DNA of 64,000 nt, taken from Ilyobacter polytropus DSM 2926. GTDB taxonomy: Bacteria > Fusobacteriota > Fusobacteriia > Fusobacteriales > Fusobacteriaceae. Under the pieces are notes generated by a model. It searched no databases and was not told the origin of the DNA. It worked only from the letters and a program-made list of their open reading frames with translations. Both the position numbers and the translations under genes were made by a program. The stretch is taken from the NCBI RefSeq assembly GCF_000165505.1, contig NC_014632.1, positions 124,001-188,000 on the forward strand, read 5' to 3'. Shown one piece after another: positions 1-9,467 of the stretch (positions are counted from its first letter, which is position 1; every line of letters starts with the position of its first letter).

Positions 1-1
1 T

Positions 2-727
2 ATCATCGGTGAATTGCAAAACTTATTAAAATATATGCCTCAATTAAAAGAGTTGAACTCTCTTCAGGATCTTAATGAGGATTATCCTAAAGTTTTGAAT
101 AAAATGATTACTGGTGTAAATAGATGTGGAGATAAAACTATAAATGTACTAGGGGCTGTAGCAGGTTCTTTTTCAGATATAGCTTTAGAGAAAGCCATAG
201 AGTTGGGTGCAAGTAGAGTAATAATCAACAATGGTGGAGACATAGCTTTTAAAGATATGAGCGGTGATCCGGTAAAAATTGGAATTCCTTTAAATAGAGA
301 TTTGAGCAGAAATCAATTAGTAATGACAATCACCGACGATATGAATATCCGAGGAATCTGCACAAGTGGATTGGGAGGGAGAAGCTTCACAAAGGGTGTT
401 GCAACTGCTTCGGTTGTATTGGCAGATAATGCAGCGGTGGCAGATGTCTGTGCAACATATTTAGGTAATATGACCAATGTTGAAGATGAAAGAATTACTC
501 GTTGTTTTGCAGAAGATATTGATTCTGGTACCGATATCCCAGGACATATGGTTACCTTGAGTGTCGGTAATATTTCTAAAGAAAAAATCTATCAGGCACT
601 ATTGAACGGAGCAAACGCTGCGGAAAAATTATATGAAAAAGGAATAATAAAGGGAGCGTTATTATGTGTTAAAAATGAAATTGTAATGATCCCAGATAAT
701 ATCAATTATATTGAAAATAGAAATTAG
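2..727 (+). CDS. UPF0280 family protein, 5' end cut by the window edge
   Basis: The reading frame is open to the first base of the window, so the true start lies upstream and at least 241 codons are present. The central part has glycine-rich stretches (GAVAGSFSDIAL, then VIINNGGDIAF) of the kind seen in UPF0280 proteins, which have an ApbE-like fold. UPF0280 has no established reaction. The next gene (AA_synth family) starts 16 bases after the stop with its own strong ribosome site, so the two are probably one operon. The pair faces a minus-strand purine/hydantoin operon and may belong to the same N-heterocycle metabolism, but that is inference from position only. The family call is fairly sure; the function is unknown. 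Confidence 0.75.
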   Translation: MIGELQNLLKYMPQLKELNSLQDLNEDYPKVLNKMITGVNRCGDKTINVLGAVAGSFSDIALEKAIELGASRVIINNGGDIAFKDMSGDPVKIGIPLNRDLSRNQLVMTITDDMNIRGICTSGLGGRSFTKGVATASVVLADNAAVADVCATYLGNMTNVEDERITRCFAEDIDSGTDIPGHMVTLSVGNISKEKIYQALLNGANAAEKLYEKGIIKGALLCVKNEIVMIPDNINYIENRN

Positions 728-743
728 ATATCAGGAGGAGTTT

Positions 744-1331
744 ATGGATATTAAGATTAGAAAATTTTGTACTTTTGTAGAAGAGATCATGATAGACGGG
801 GAAAAAACTATCCAAGGAAAAGTTAACAAAAGATCTTCAGCGGCAGTAATTATTAAAAATCCTTTTGCAGGAAAGTATGTTGAAGATTTATCTCAACTGA
901 CTGAATGGAGCGTTGAAATAGCCCCTATACTTACCAAAAAAGCTTTAGAAGCGGCTGGAATGGAAATGGGTGAAGTTGAAAGTTATGGGAAAGCCGCAAT
1001 TGTAGGGGGAAATGGAGAGCTAGAGCATGCTGCTAGTATACTACATCCAAAATTAGGAAAACCGTTTCGTGATGAAGTTGGTGGAGGAAAAGCAATTATT
1101 CCTTCCTCCAAGAAAATGGGCTACCCAGGATGTACAATAGATGTCCCGCTACACTATAAAGATGCGGCGTTTGTAAGGTCTCATTTTGATGCTATGGAAG
1201 TAAGAATTCCAGACGCTCCAAGAGGTGACGAAATAGTTGTTATTTTATCCATTACAAATTGTGGCAGACCACATCCTAGAGTAGGTGGACTGAAAAAAGA
1301 TGAGGCTAAATGTGAAGACGGATTGAGATAA
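744..1331 (+). CDS. AA_synth ('amino acid synthesis') family protein
   Basis: The product has 195 residues. I chose the ATG at 744 because AGGAGGAG lies at 733-740 just before it; an open frame upstream to 711 lacks such a site. The C-terminal part (ITNCGRPHPRVGGL) and the central GGNGELEHAASILHPKLGKP segment are typical of the AA_synth family (PF06684). The family name rests on weak historical evidence and the reaction is not established. Members are often found near amidohydrolases and UPF0280 proteins, as here. There is no signal peptide or membrane segment, so the protein should be cytoplasmic. It probably forms an operon with the UPF0280 gene and the AEC transporter that follows 39 bases later. 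Confidence 0.72.
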   Translation: MDIKIRKFCTFVEEIMIDGEKTIQGKVNKRSSAAVIIKNPFAGKYVEDLSQLTEWSVEIAPILTKKALEAAGMEMGEVESYGKAAIVGGNGELEHAASILHPKLGKPFRDEVGGGKAIIPSSKKMGYPGCTIDVPLHYKDAAFVRSHFDAMEVRIPDAPRGDEIVVILSITNCGRPHPRVGGLKKDEAKCEDGLR

Positions 1332-1370
1332 ATAATAGCATAGAATTGAAATATTTTAGGAGTGATACAT

Positions 1371-2297
1371 TTGAGTAGAATAATCAGCAGTGTTATACTT
1401 GTAATGTTAATGGTAGGTACGGGGTGTTTTTTAACGAAAAAAGAGATATTGGGGGAGGAAAGTAACAAACTTTTTTCTCAGCTTGTATTAAAAATATGCC
1501 TCCCTGCACTTATAATCCAAGGTCTTACTGGACGTTTTACAAGGGAAGGACTTATAAAATCCGCCCAGTGGTTGGGTTTGTCTTTTATTATAATTATTGT
1601 TTTAATAATAGCTTCTAAGGTGATTATTCTAAGCAAGCATATAAAAAGAAAGGCACTTTTTCAAATTTCATTTATATTTGCAAATACTATATTTGTAGGC
1701 CTTCCTGTAAACATAGCTCTTTTTGGAGATGAAAGTATACCTTATATTTTTCTTTATTATTTTGCTAGCACCACTTTCTTCTGGACCTACGGTATATATT
1801 GTGTACAAGGAGAAGGAAATATAAGAGAGGGTTTAAAAAAACTTTTGACTCCTACCACTACGGCATTTTTTATAGGGGTGATTTTGCTGTTATTCAAAGT
1901 TCCTATACCAGGATTTATTGCAACTTATATGAAATATATTGGTGGAATGACTACTCCTCTTGCTATGCTTTATCTAGGAACATCTATGTATAGCCTGGGA
2001 ATAAAATCCTTGAAACCTGACTTTGAATCTGTAATAGGATTAGTTTCAAAATTTATTATAGCTCCAGCTATTGTTTTTATTATCATAAAAATAGCCGATG
2101 GTTTTTTGATTCTTCCACTGCTTCTAAAAAAAGTTTATTTTATACAAACAACAATGCCACTAATGACCAATGTAGCAATAGTAAGTGGTTATTACAACAA
2201 AAGTCCAAAGGAAGCATCAAAACTTGTTGGCCTTTCTACAATTTTGGTAATTGTAACTATACCATTTTATGCAATTTTAACAGAGTTTATCTTTTAA
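1371..2297 (+). CDS. AEC (auxin efflux carrier) family transporter
   Basis: This is a 308-residue integral membrane protein with about ten hydrophobic segments, starting SRIISSVILVMLMVGTG. A five-helix repeat pattern and the conserved LKICLPALIIQGL stretch near residue 40 fit the AEC/malonate-type permease family. I placed the start at TTG 1371, since AGGAG at 1358-1362 leaves eight bases before it; the in-frame GTG at 1362 overlaps the ribosome site. The substrate is probably a small organic anion. It follows AA_synth and ends the plus-strand trio. No plus-strand terminator with a good T-tract is obvious, although the hairpin at 2509-2542 may also stop this transcript. Confidence 0.8.
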   Translation: MSRIISSVILVMLMVGTGCFLTKKEILGEESNKLFSQLVLKICLPALIIQGLTGRFTREGLIKSAQWLGLSFIIIIVLIIASKVIILSKHIKRKALFQISFIFANTIFVGLPVNIALFGDESIPYIFLYYFASTTFFWTYGIYCVQGEGNIREGLKKLLTPTTTAFFIGVILLLFKVPIPGFIATYMKYIGGMTTPLAMLYLGTSMYSLGIKSLKPDFESVIGLVSKFIIAPAIVFIIIKIADGFLILPLLLKKVYFIQTTMPLMTNVAIVSGYYNKSPKEASKLVGLSTILVIVTIPFYAILTEFIF

Positions 2298-2508
2298 AAA
2301 ATTAAGATTGTATTTTTAGGTAGCTTAAATTTTTTTGTTTTTAAATCCTTCTTTTAATTACTGGACGATATTGTTGTATCTGTGAAATTAATGGGATGAT
2401 TTTTTTATAGATGTTAGCATATAAGTCACTTTTCATTAAGTTTTCTAGAGTAAGAATTCTTAGAAAGTGGAATCAAATAATTACACATATGGCAATTAAA
2501 CCTAAAAA

Positions 2509-2542
2509 CAGGCTCCTAGAATATTTTATTCTAGAGAGCCTG
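2509..2542 (-). terminator. intrinsic terminator of the ridA end of the purine operon
   Basis: Arms caggctcctagaat and attctagagagcctg (one bulged base) form a stem of about 14 bp. On the minus strand the stem is followed by five T residues in TTTTTAGG. It lies 53 bases past the ridA stop. It also lies between convergent genes and may act on plus-strand transcripts. The rest of 2298-2594 holds nothing I recognise; a short plus-strand open frame there (2411-2653) runs antisense into ridA and looks spurious. Confidence 0.75.
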
Positions 2543-2594
2543 TTAGTTTATTTAGTAATTAAACTTTGGATGATAAAAAAAGTTTTATATTGGC

Positions 2595-2978
2595 TTATTT
2601 ACCAACATAGGCAATTACTTCGATTTCAACTCTTACATCTAGTGGCAATCTAGCTACCTCTACACACGCCCTAGCTGGCTTGTTGTCGGTAAAGTACTCA
2701 GAGTATACTTCATTTATAGCTCCAAATTCATTCATGTCTTTAATAAAAACTCCTGCTTTTACCACATTGTTTAAAGAGGCTCCAGCTTCTTCTAAGATAG
2801 CCTTTACATTTTCTAATGATTGTCTTGTCTGCTCACGAATATCTTCAGATACGAGAGTCATTGTCTCTGGTACAAATGGGATTTGTCCAGATACAAATAT
2901 CATATCTCCTGCTCTCATGGCCTGTGAATATGGTCCTACTGCTGCTGGTGCATTCTTAGTAAATATTGCTTTGTTCAT
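2595..2978 (-). CDS. ridA: RidA family enamine/imine deaminase
   Basis: The 127-residue protein starts [20 protein letters not shown] and contains the family signature ([20 protein letters not shown] near residues 85-105, and [24 protein letters not shown] at the end). RidA proteins hydrolyse reactive 2-aminoacrylate and related enamines released by PLP enzymes to keto acid and ammonia. This fits the operon: YgeX, the PLP-dependent diaminopropionate ammonia-lyase encoded upstream, should form aminoacrylate as an intermediate. It is the last gene of the long minus-strand operon, 32 bases after the xanthine dehydrogenase stop, with AAGGAG before its ATG. Length is normal for the family. Confidence 0.93.
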   Translation of the reverse strand: MNKAIFTKNAPAAVGPYSQAMRAGDMIFVSGQIPFVPETMTLVSEDIREQTRQSLENVKAILEEAGASLNNVVKAGVFIKDMNEFGAINEVYSEYFTDNKPARACVEVARLPLDVRVEIEVIAYVGK

Positions 2979-3010
2979 TATTTTTTCTCCTTTTGTATTT
3001 AAGATTTTTG

Positions 3011-5566
3011 TTATTTTTTATATGCTGTTTTTTTGAGAGGAAGTTCTGTTCTGAATTCACCGTCAAAGTTATAATAAGCTCCCTGTACTGCTGGCGCTGT
3101 TGGAATAACGGTTATTTCTCCCACACCCTTGGCACCGTAAGCTAATTCTTCTGTATTTTTTTCTATAATTATCGATTTAATTTCTGGAACCAGGGTTGAC
3201 CTTAATAATCCTAGTGTTCCAAACTTTACTTGCGGCATCCCATTTTCAAACGGCATTATTTCAGTAAGAGCATAGCCAAGCCCCATTACAACTCCACCTT
3301 CAATCTGTCCTTCTACTGATTTAGGATTTATCGCCTTTCCTACATCGTGGGCTGCTACTACCTTTTCTATTTTTCCACTTTCATTTAATACAACAAGTTG
3401 AGTAGCATATCCATAAGCTATATGACTTTTTGGATTTTCTTTAAAGCTTCCTATTTTATCAGTAATTCCAGAGTATTCTTCAGTGTGATCATACCCCTCA
3501 ATCTCTTTTAATGTTTTTCCTTTGAGAGTATTTTTTAGTTCCAATGCTGCTAGTCTTACTGCTTCACCTGTAAAAACAGTTTGTCTTGATGCTGTTGTTG
3601 TTCCAGAATCAGGAGTCACGTGAGTATCTGGAGTTTCGATGATTATATTCTTAGGATCAAGTCCTGTAGTTTGGCATAATATTTGTAAGTTAACTGTTCC
3701 TACTCCCTGACCGATACACGCTGCAGAAGTTCTTAGATGTACTTTACCGTCTATTACAGTTAGTCGGCATCTCCCGATATCTGGAAGACCTACTCCTATT
3801 CCGGAATTTTTAAAGGCACAGGCTAACCCTACATATTTATTTTTGTAGAATTCATCTTTTACAGCTTCTAGAGTTTCTACAAGTCCTGTTCCTGCATCTG
3901 CAATCTGTCCGTTAGGTAATATTTGTCCAGGCCTTATCGCATTTCTAGACCTGATTTCCCAAGCTGAAATTCCAGCTAATTTCGCCAACTTATTGATGTT
4001 TGATTCGCTGGCAAAAGTAGATTGAGTTACTCCGAATCCCCTAAAGGCTCCTCCAGGAGGGTTGTTTGTATAATAAGCTTTTCCGTCTATCTCGATGTTA
4101 TGATAGTTATAGGGGCCCGATGCATGGGTACATGCTCTTTGAAGGACCGGCCCCCCTAAAGATGAATAGGCTCCTGTATCAGATAAAATAGTTGTTTTCA
4201 TTGCTGTTAATATCCCATTTTCATCACAGGCAGTGGTCATTTCAATTTCCATAGAATGCCTTTTAGTACTCACATAAATACTCTCCTGTCTAGACAATGT
4301 TACCTGTACAGGAACTTGTAAAACATACGCCAGTAATCCAGCGTGATGCTGAACAGTCATATCTTCTTTTCCGCCAAAGCCTCCTCCTACTAAAGTAGAA
4401 GTTACCCTTACTTTAGACGGTTTCACTCCTAATAATCTGCTTACTTCTCTTTGCTCATCAAAGATGGATTGAGATGAAGTATATAATTGAATTCCGTCAT
4501 TTGTTGGTAGTGCAGTTGCACTTTCAGGTTCTAAATAAGCATGTTCTGTTGCAGGAGTATTATAAATCTCAGTAACTACGTATTTTGAATCAGATATTGC
4601 TTTTTCTACATTTCCCTTGCTCAACTTTTGATGAAATAAAAGATTCCCATTTTCATGAATTTTTGGTGCATTTTCGTCTTTTGCTCCCTCTATACTCAAA
4701 ACAGGAGTTAACTCCTCATACTCTATCTTCACGGCCTTTTTAGCTGCCTCTAGTGTTTCCTTATCTTTAGCTGCCACCAGTGCGATGGCGTCTCCTCTAT
4801 ACCTGGTTATTTTCCCAACTGGAATCAAGGCATCCCAGTCTGAGATAAAAGATAAGTGACCTATATTATTGATTCCCGGGACATCTTCTGCTGTCAATAC
4901 TTTAAGTACCCCTTCCATCGCCTCAGCTTCACTTACATCTATGGATAATACCCTTGCCCTGGGATATAGAGATCTTACAGCGCCTCCATAATACATGCCC
5001 TCTATTCTTATATCTTCTGCATAAACTCCTTCACCTATTGCTTTAGCAGGTCCGTCGATCCTATGTACATGTTCTCCTACCATTCCCTTACAATCTCTTT
5101 TTGGTATCTCTCTTTCTGTTCTTAGTATTTCAGCAGCGAGTTCAATGGCCTCTTCTATTTTCACATAACCGGTGCATCTGCAAATATTCCCTGTTAAACT
5201 CTTTTTTATCTCATCTTTAGTTGGTTCCAAAGTTTTTAAAAATAGAGCCGTGGCACTCATAACCATGCCTGGAATACAGAAACCACACTGAACGGCTCCC
5301 ACTTCTGTAAAAGCATATGCGAAGACGTCCCTTTTCCTTTGTGATAAACCCTCTAAAGTAGTTATTTTTTTCCCCTTTAATTTATCTGTCTTAAGAACGC
5401 ATGCTTTTATAGCTTTTCCATCTACAAGAACTGTACATGTTCCGCATGCACCTTCTTCACATCCGTTTTTGGCAGCCTTCAAATCAAGATCGTCTCTTAA
5501 ATATTTTAATAAATTTTTGACTTTATCTGTCTTAGTAAGTTTTCCATTTACAATAATTTCATACAT
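3011..5566 (-). CDS. fused molybdenum hydroxylase, selenium-dependent xanthine dehydrogenase type
   Basis: This 851-residue single-chain enzyme has an N-terminal [2Fe-2S] ferredoxin domain (cysteines 36, 41, 44 and 56), a second [2Fe-2S] domain with [10 protein letters not shown] and NICRCTGY, and then a large molybdopterin domain. The FAD domain of classical xanthine dehydrogenase is absent. Length and domain order match the selenium-dependent xanthine dehydrogenase family (TIGR03311 type). The C-terminal GAKGVGE carries the expected catalytic glutamate. Such enzymes hydroxylate purines such as hypoxanthine or xanthine, and selenium would be a labile cofactor ligand rather than selenocysteine; I see no in-frame TGA. 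It sits between hydantoinase and ridA. Selenium dependence and the exact substrate cannot be read from sequence. Confidence 0.85.
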   Translation of the reverse strand: MYEIIVNGKLTKTDKVKNLLKYLRDDLDLKAAKNGCEEGACGTCTVLVDGKAIKACVLKTDKLKGKKITTLEGLSQRKRDVFAYAFTEVGAVQCGFCIPGMVMSATALFLKTLEPTKDEIKKSLTGNICRCTGYVKIEEAIELAAEILRTEREIPKRDCKGMVGEHVHRIDGPAKAIGEGVYAEDIRIEGMYYGGAVRSLYPRARVLSIDVSEAEAMEGVLKVLTAEDVPGINNIGHLSFISDWDALIPVGKITRYRGDAIALVAAKDKETLEAAKKAVKIEYEELTPVLSIEGAKDENAPKIHENGNLLFHQKLSKGNVEKAISDSKYVVTEIYNTPATEHAYLEPESATALPTNDGIQLYTSSQSIFDEQREVSRLLGVKPSKVRVTSTLVGGGFGGKEDMTVQHHAGLLAYVLQVPVQVTLSRQESIYVSTKRHSMEIEMTTACDENGILTAMKTTILSDTGAYSSLGGPVLQRACTHASGPYNYHNIEIDGKAYYTNNPPGGAFRGFGVTQSTFASESNINKLAKLAGISAWEIRSRNAIRPGQILPNGQIADAGTGLVETLEAVKDEFYKNKYVGLACAFKNSGIGVGLPDIGRCRLTVIDGKVHLRTSAACIGQGVGTVNLQILCQTTGLDPKNIIIETPDTHVTPDSGTTTASRQTVFTGEAVRLAALELKNTLKGKTLKEIEGYDHTEEYSGITDKIGSFKENPKSHIAYGYATQLVVLNESGKIEKVVAAHDVGKAINPKSVEGQIEGGVVMGLGYALTEIMPFENGMPQVKFGTLGLLRSTLVPEIKSIIIEKNTEELAYGAKGVGEITVIPTAPAVQGAYYNFDGEFRTELPLKKTAYKK

Positions 5567-5584
5567 ATTCAGCCCCCGGCTTTC

Positions 5585-6961
5585 TTAAAATATAGTCTTT
5601 CTCTTTAAGTATCTCCCCCTACCCTTTTGTCCTATAAACTTATTATTTTTTACTATTATTTCTCCCCTTGAGATAGTCATAATAGGATATCCTTTTAGTT
5701 TCATGCCTTCATATAGTGTATAATCTACATTTTCGTGGAGGTTTTCATGTTGTATTGTCACTTGTTTATCAGGATCTATGACCATGAGGTCAGCATCTGC
5801 CCCTATAGAGATAGAACCCTTTTTCGGATACAGTCCAAATAATTTGGCTGGTGCCGTACTTACAACATCAACAAATTTATTTATGCTTATCCTATTTTTA
5901 CCCACACCCTCAGAAAACATAAGAGCTATCCTGGTTTCTACACCTGGCCCTCCATTAGGGCACTTTGTAAAATCCTCGCTTCCAAGCTCTTTTTTTAATT
6001 TAAAATCAAAGGGACAATGATCTGTAGCGACAGTTTGGATATTCCCTTCGGCTATTCCACTCCAAAGTCTTTCGTTGTTACTTTTTTCCCTGATAGGTGG
6101 ACTCATTACATACTTAAGCCCTCTGTCTTGATCCTCTAGATACCTCTCATCATCCAGAAATAAATATTGAGGACAGGTTTCGGCGTAAACGTTCCGTCCT
6201 TCAGCTTTTGCTTTTTTTATGACGTCTAAACCGTCACCAGAAGATAGGTGAACAATGTATAGAGGTGCATCATTAGCCTCTTTTGACATTTTTATCATTC
6301 TTTTTATAGCTTCTACCTCGGTTTTAACCGGTCTTGACTTGGCGTGGTATATGGCATCAGTTTTACCCTTAGATATATATTTTTCTCTTAGTTCTAGTAT
6401 CTCTTCGTGGACTTCTGCATGAATTGTTGTCATTGCACCTAGGGATCTAAGTCTTTTCATAACAAGTTTGATTTCTTCATCTTGTAATTTATTATCATAG
6501 GTCATATAAGCCTTAAATGAAGTTACTCCGTCTTTCACCATAGATTCCATCTCTTCTAATATTTCTCTGTTTAAATGTTGAATTACCCCGTGAAATCCAT
6601 AGTCAATTACTGCATCTTTTTCTGCATCTGACTTATATTTATTTAGTTGATGATGGAGTGTACAATTTTTAGGTCCAAACCCCATGTGATCTATTATTGT
6701 AGTTGTCCCTCCGCAAGCAGCTGCCAAAGTCCCTGTATAAAAATCATCCTTTGCGACAGCTATACCTACATCCAAATTAAAGTGTGTATGAACGTCTACT
6801 CCACCTGGCATAACATATTTTCCACCTAGATCTACAACTTCCCCTTTATCTATTTCCAAGTTTTTCCCGATCTTAGATATCAATCCATTTTCTATGAGAA
6901 TGTCTTCCTTAAATACTTTATCACTTGTTACTATAGTTCCGTTTTTTAGAAGAAGTTTCAT
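5585..6961 (-). CDS. hyuA: dihydropyrimidinase / D-hydantoinase
   Basis: This is a 458-residue cyclic amidohydrolase. GGVDVHTHFNLD near residue 55 supplies the first metal-binding histidines. SFKAYMTY near residue 150 has the lysine that is carboxylated in this family, and VATDHCPFD has the late catalytic aspartate. These enzymes open hydantoin, dihydropyrimidine or related ureide rings. HyuA is a recognised part of the anaerobic purine-degradation clusters that carry ygeX, ygeY and ssnA. Two ATG codons are adjacent; the second (6961) has the better distance to GGAGG. It follows the PreA-like gene by 10 bases and is surely cotranscribed. Confidence 0.9.
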   Translation of the reverse strand: MKLLLKNGTIVTSDKVFKEDILIENGLISKIGKNLEIDKGEVVDLGGKYVMPGGVDVHTHFNLDVGIAVAKDDFYTGTLAAACGGTTTIIDHMGFGPKNCTLHHQLNKYKSDAEKDAVIDYGFHGVIQHLNREILEEMESMVKDGVTSFKAYMTYDNKLQDEEIKLVMKRLRSLGAMTTIHAEVHEEILELREKYISKGKTDAIYHAKSRPVKTEVEAIKRMIKMSKEANDAPLYIVHLSSGDGLDVIKKAKAEGRNVYAETCPQYLFLDDERYLEDQDRGLKYVMSPPIREKSNNERLWSGIAEGNIQTVATDHCPFDFKLKKELGSEDFTKCPNGGPGVETRIALMFSEGVGKNRISINKFVDVVSTAPAKLFGLYPKKGSISIGADADLMVIDPDKQVTIQHENLHENVDYTLYEGMKLKGYPIMTISRGEIIVKNNKFIGQKGRGRYLKRKTIF

Positions 6962-6971
6962 CATAAGCCTC

Positions 6972-8072
6972 CTATCTAGAGATTGTCATAGCATCTTTAG
7001 GGCACTTTGACACGCATACTCCACATCCAAAACATTTATCAGCATCAATTACAGCAAGTTTATTTTCATTTATATGAATTGCATGGTAAGGGCAAAGATC
7101 TGCACAAATACCACAGCCGATACATTTTTCCTTTGATACTGATGGTGGTGTAGTTACATAATTAGGAGCTGTTCTTTTGTTTAAATGTCTTCCTGCAATT
7201 CCTCTTATGTCATCAAGGCTGTCATAACCGTGATCATCTAACCATTTTTCAGTTTCTCTAACTATTCTTCCGAAGGCTTTTGGACCTTCGATAATTGCCT
7301 GGGTACATACCTGAACCGCTGTTGCACCGGCCATTATAAATTCAATTACATCTTCCCCTTTGCTTATACCGCCTACTGCAAAGACAGGAATCTCAACTGC
7401 AGAAGACAGTTCATATACCACCCTCATAGCAATAGGCTTGATGGCAGCTCCTGACATCCATCCATATCCGTTTTTAGACCCCATGTGAGGTTTTCCCGTC
7501 TCAATGTCGATAGAAAGACAAGGCCCAACTGAGTTTATAGCCACTAGACCATCTGCACCATTTGCTTCTAGTTCCCTAGCTACTTCACTTAAGTTTTCTA
7601 TTCCAGGTGAAACCTTCATAAATACAGGCTTTTCAGAAAGTTCTTTCGCTGCTCTCAGAGTGCTGAGCATAGGTGTCAAGTCTCTTCCTACATAGTGGCT
7701 CGAGATTTCATAGGCATCTGCAAATTTATCAATCATTGGGATTAATTTTCTGATATCAGCCTCAACGTATCCAAGTCCAATGATTAAGGGTTCATTTGCC
7801 GCCTTACATCTGGCATACTCATTTTCGACCCAGTGCTCAGGTGATTCTTCAGACCATAACTCGGTGTTTAGAAAATGCTTTCCCTTAAAGTCATGCATGC
7901 AAGGTTTGGGAATCTCAGCAGCAACAGATGAGATAGTCTTTGTCACTACTCCTGCTGCTCCGTTTTCCACGGCTCTCACACAAGTCTCAGCATCTTTTGA
8001 CGGTGGCCCTGCTGCAACAATTACAGGATTTTCATATTCTAATCCTGCAAAATTTACTTTTATATTTGCCAT
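6972..8072 (-). CDS. preA: PreA-like dihydropyrimidine dehydrogenase / dihydroorotate dehydrogenase family flavoprotein with ferredoxin domain
   Basis: This protein has 366 residues. Residues 1 to about 300 form a dihydroorotate dehydrogenase-like FMN barrel (NPVIVAAGPPSKD, FMKVSPGIENLSEVA, VFAVGGISKGEDVIEF). The C-terminus holds two [4Fe-4S] clusters (CIGCGICADLCPYH and CFGCGVCVSKCPKD). This is the PreA layout, but PreA normally works with PreT, and no preT lies in this window. In this operon it could reduce or oxidise a purine-derived ring or move electrons for the molybdenum hydroxylase. It might fill the redox place held by YgfK elsewhere; that is inference. AGGGGGG precedes the ATG. Confidence 0.85.
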   Translation of the reverse strand: MANIKVNFAGLEYENPVIVAAGPPSKDAETCVRAVENGAAGVVTKTISSVAAEIPKPCMHDFKGKHFLNTELWSEESPEHWVENEYARCKAANEPLIIGLGYVEADIRKLIPMIDKFADAYEISSHYVGRDLTPMLSTLRAAKELSEKPVFMKVSPGIENLSEVARELEANGADGLVAINSVGPCLSIDIETGKPHMGSKNGYGWMSGAAIKPIAMRVVYELSSAVEIPVFAVGGISKGEDVIEFIMAGATAVQVCTQAIIEGPKAFGRIVRETEKWLDDHGYDSLDDIRGIAGRHLNKRTAPNYVTTPPSVSKEKCIGCGICADLCPYHAIHINENKLAVIDADKCFGCGVCVSKCPKDAMTISR

Positions 8073-8129
8073 TAAAAATTCCCCCCTAATTCTAAGTTTA
8101 AATTTTATTTAAATCCGATTATATTTTCT

Positions 8130-9458
8130 TTACATTCTATCCCACATCTGTTTTGATGTTTCCCTAGACTTTTTTAAAATCATGTCCTCGTCTACTGACA
8201 GAATCTTCCTGTCTCTCATTATTATTTTTCCATCGATGATAGTTGTATTTACACTTCTGCCCATCAATCCAAATAATATATGACTGTTATAGTTTGTTTC
8301 ATTCATAGGTGTCAAAGGGTTATAATCAGCAATAATAATATCTGCTGCTGAACCTTCTGTTAATACTCCTATATTTCCATCAAAATATTCAGCTACAATC
8401 TTTCTGTTGTTTTCAAATAACATTTGCGGAGTTTCCATCCATGCTACAGATGGATCTGCCTTTACGTGCTTATGAATAATATTGGCTACCTTCATAGACT
8501 CAAACATATCATTTGTATACCCGTCTGTTCCAAGCCCTACATTTATACCTTTTGCTAATAGGTCTAAAGCCGGAGAACATCCCACAGCATTTCCCATATT
8601 AGATTCTGGGTTGTGTACTACTTGGGTACCTGTCCTTTTGAGGATATCCATCTCTTTCTCATTGACGTGAATACAGTGAACTGCTATTGTTTTCTCTCCT
8701 AAAATCCCGTATTCATTAAGTCTTTCTACAACTCTTTTGTTATATTTTTTAATTGAATCTTCAAGGTCGTCTATAGCCTCAGCTGTGTGTATGTGGTATC
8801 CGACGTCTAGCCCTTTTATAGCTTTTACACATTTTTTCAATGATTCATCTGAGAGAGTAAAGGAAGCATGCATCCCAAACATTCCCTTTATCATATTTTG
8901 ATCTTGCAGATTATAATGTCTTATAAAATCGGTGTTTTCCTTTATACCTTCTTCTAATATCTCTATTCCATCTCTGTCTGACACCTCATAACAAAGGCAA
9001 GTTCTTATTCCTATCTTTTTAGCTGCGTCAGCTATTGTAAATAAACTGTTTTTTACTGACATAGGGCTTGCATGGTGGTCAAACACTGTTGTTACCCCGT
9101 TTTTTATGCTTTCTATATACGTTGCAAATGCACTATATTTTATTTCTTCTAAATTTAGATTTTTATCTACCTTCCACCAGAGGTTTTCTAGGATGTCCAT
9201 AAAATTTTTAGGTGCAGGTTTATTAGATGTCATTCCACGGGCAAAAGCACTATAGATATGGTGGTGAGTGTTTATCATGCCAGGCATGATAAGTTGTCCC
9301 TTGGCATCAATAAACTCAGCCTCTGTATACTTAGCTCTTATTTCTTCTGTTTTCCCAGTTTCAACTACTTTATTGCCTTTTACCGCAACAGCTCCATTAT
9401 GAAAAAAAGGATTTATTTGATCGTGAGTTATTAACCTTCCGTTTCCAACTACAAACAT
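8130..9458 (-). CDS. ssnA: SsnA putative aminohydrolase
   Basis: The 442-residue amidohydrolase-superfamily protein has PGMINTHHHIYSAFARGM near residue 65 (metal-binding histidines), GMHASFTLSD, GYHIHTAEA and GLGTDGYTNDMFESMK (late aspartate). These match SsnA, a close relative of guanine and chlorohydrolase-type deaminases. SsnA genes occur next to ygeX/ygeY/xdh in enterobacterial and clostridial purine-degradation islands and are thought to deaminate or open a purine-derived intermediate. The exact substrate is not settled. It lies 57 bases upstream of preA and 9 bases downstream of the D-aminoacylase-like gene in the same operon. Confidence 0.88.
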   Translation of the reverse strand: MFVVGNGRLITHDQINPFFHNGAVAVKGNKVVETGKTEEIRAKYTEAEFIDAKGQLIMPGMINTHHHIYSAFARGMTSNKPAPKNFMDILENLWWKVDKNLNLEEIKYSAFATYIESIKNGVTTVFDHHASPMSVKNSLFTIADAAKKIGIRTCLCYEVSDRDGIEILEEGIKENTDFIRHYNLQDQNMIKGMFGMHASFTLSDESLKKCVKAIKGLDVGYHIHTAEAIDDLEDSIKKYNKRVVERLNEYGILGEKTIAVHCIHVNEKEMDILKRTGTQVVHNPESNMGNAVGCSPALDLLAKGINVGLGTDGYTNDMFESMKVANIIHKHVKADPSVAWMETPQMLFENNRKIVAEYFDGNIGVLTEGSAADIIIADYNPLTPMNETNYNSHILFGLMGRSVNTTIIDGKIIMRDRKILSVDEDMILKKSRETSKQMWDRM

Positions 9459-9467
9459 ATCTCCTCC

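Noticed and set aside
2411-2653. Small plus-strand open frame between the AEC gene and ridA
   Set aside because: It crosses the terminator hairpin and overlaps ridA antisense, has no ribosome site and no recognisable sequence.
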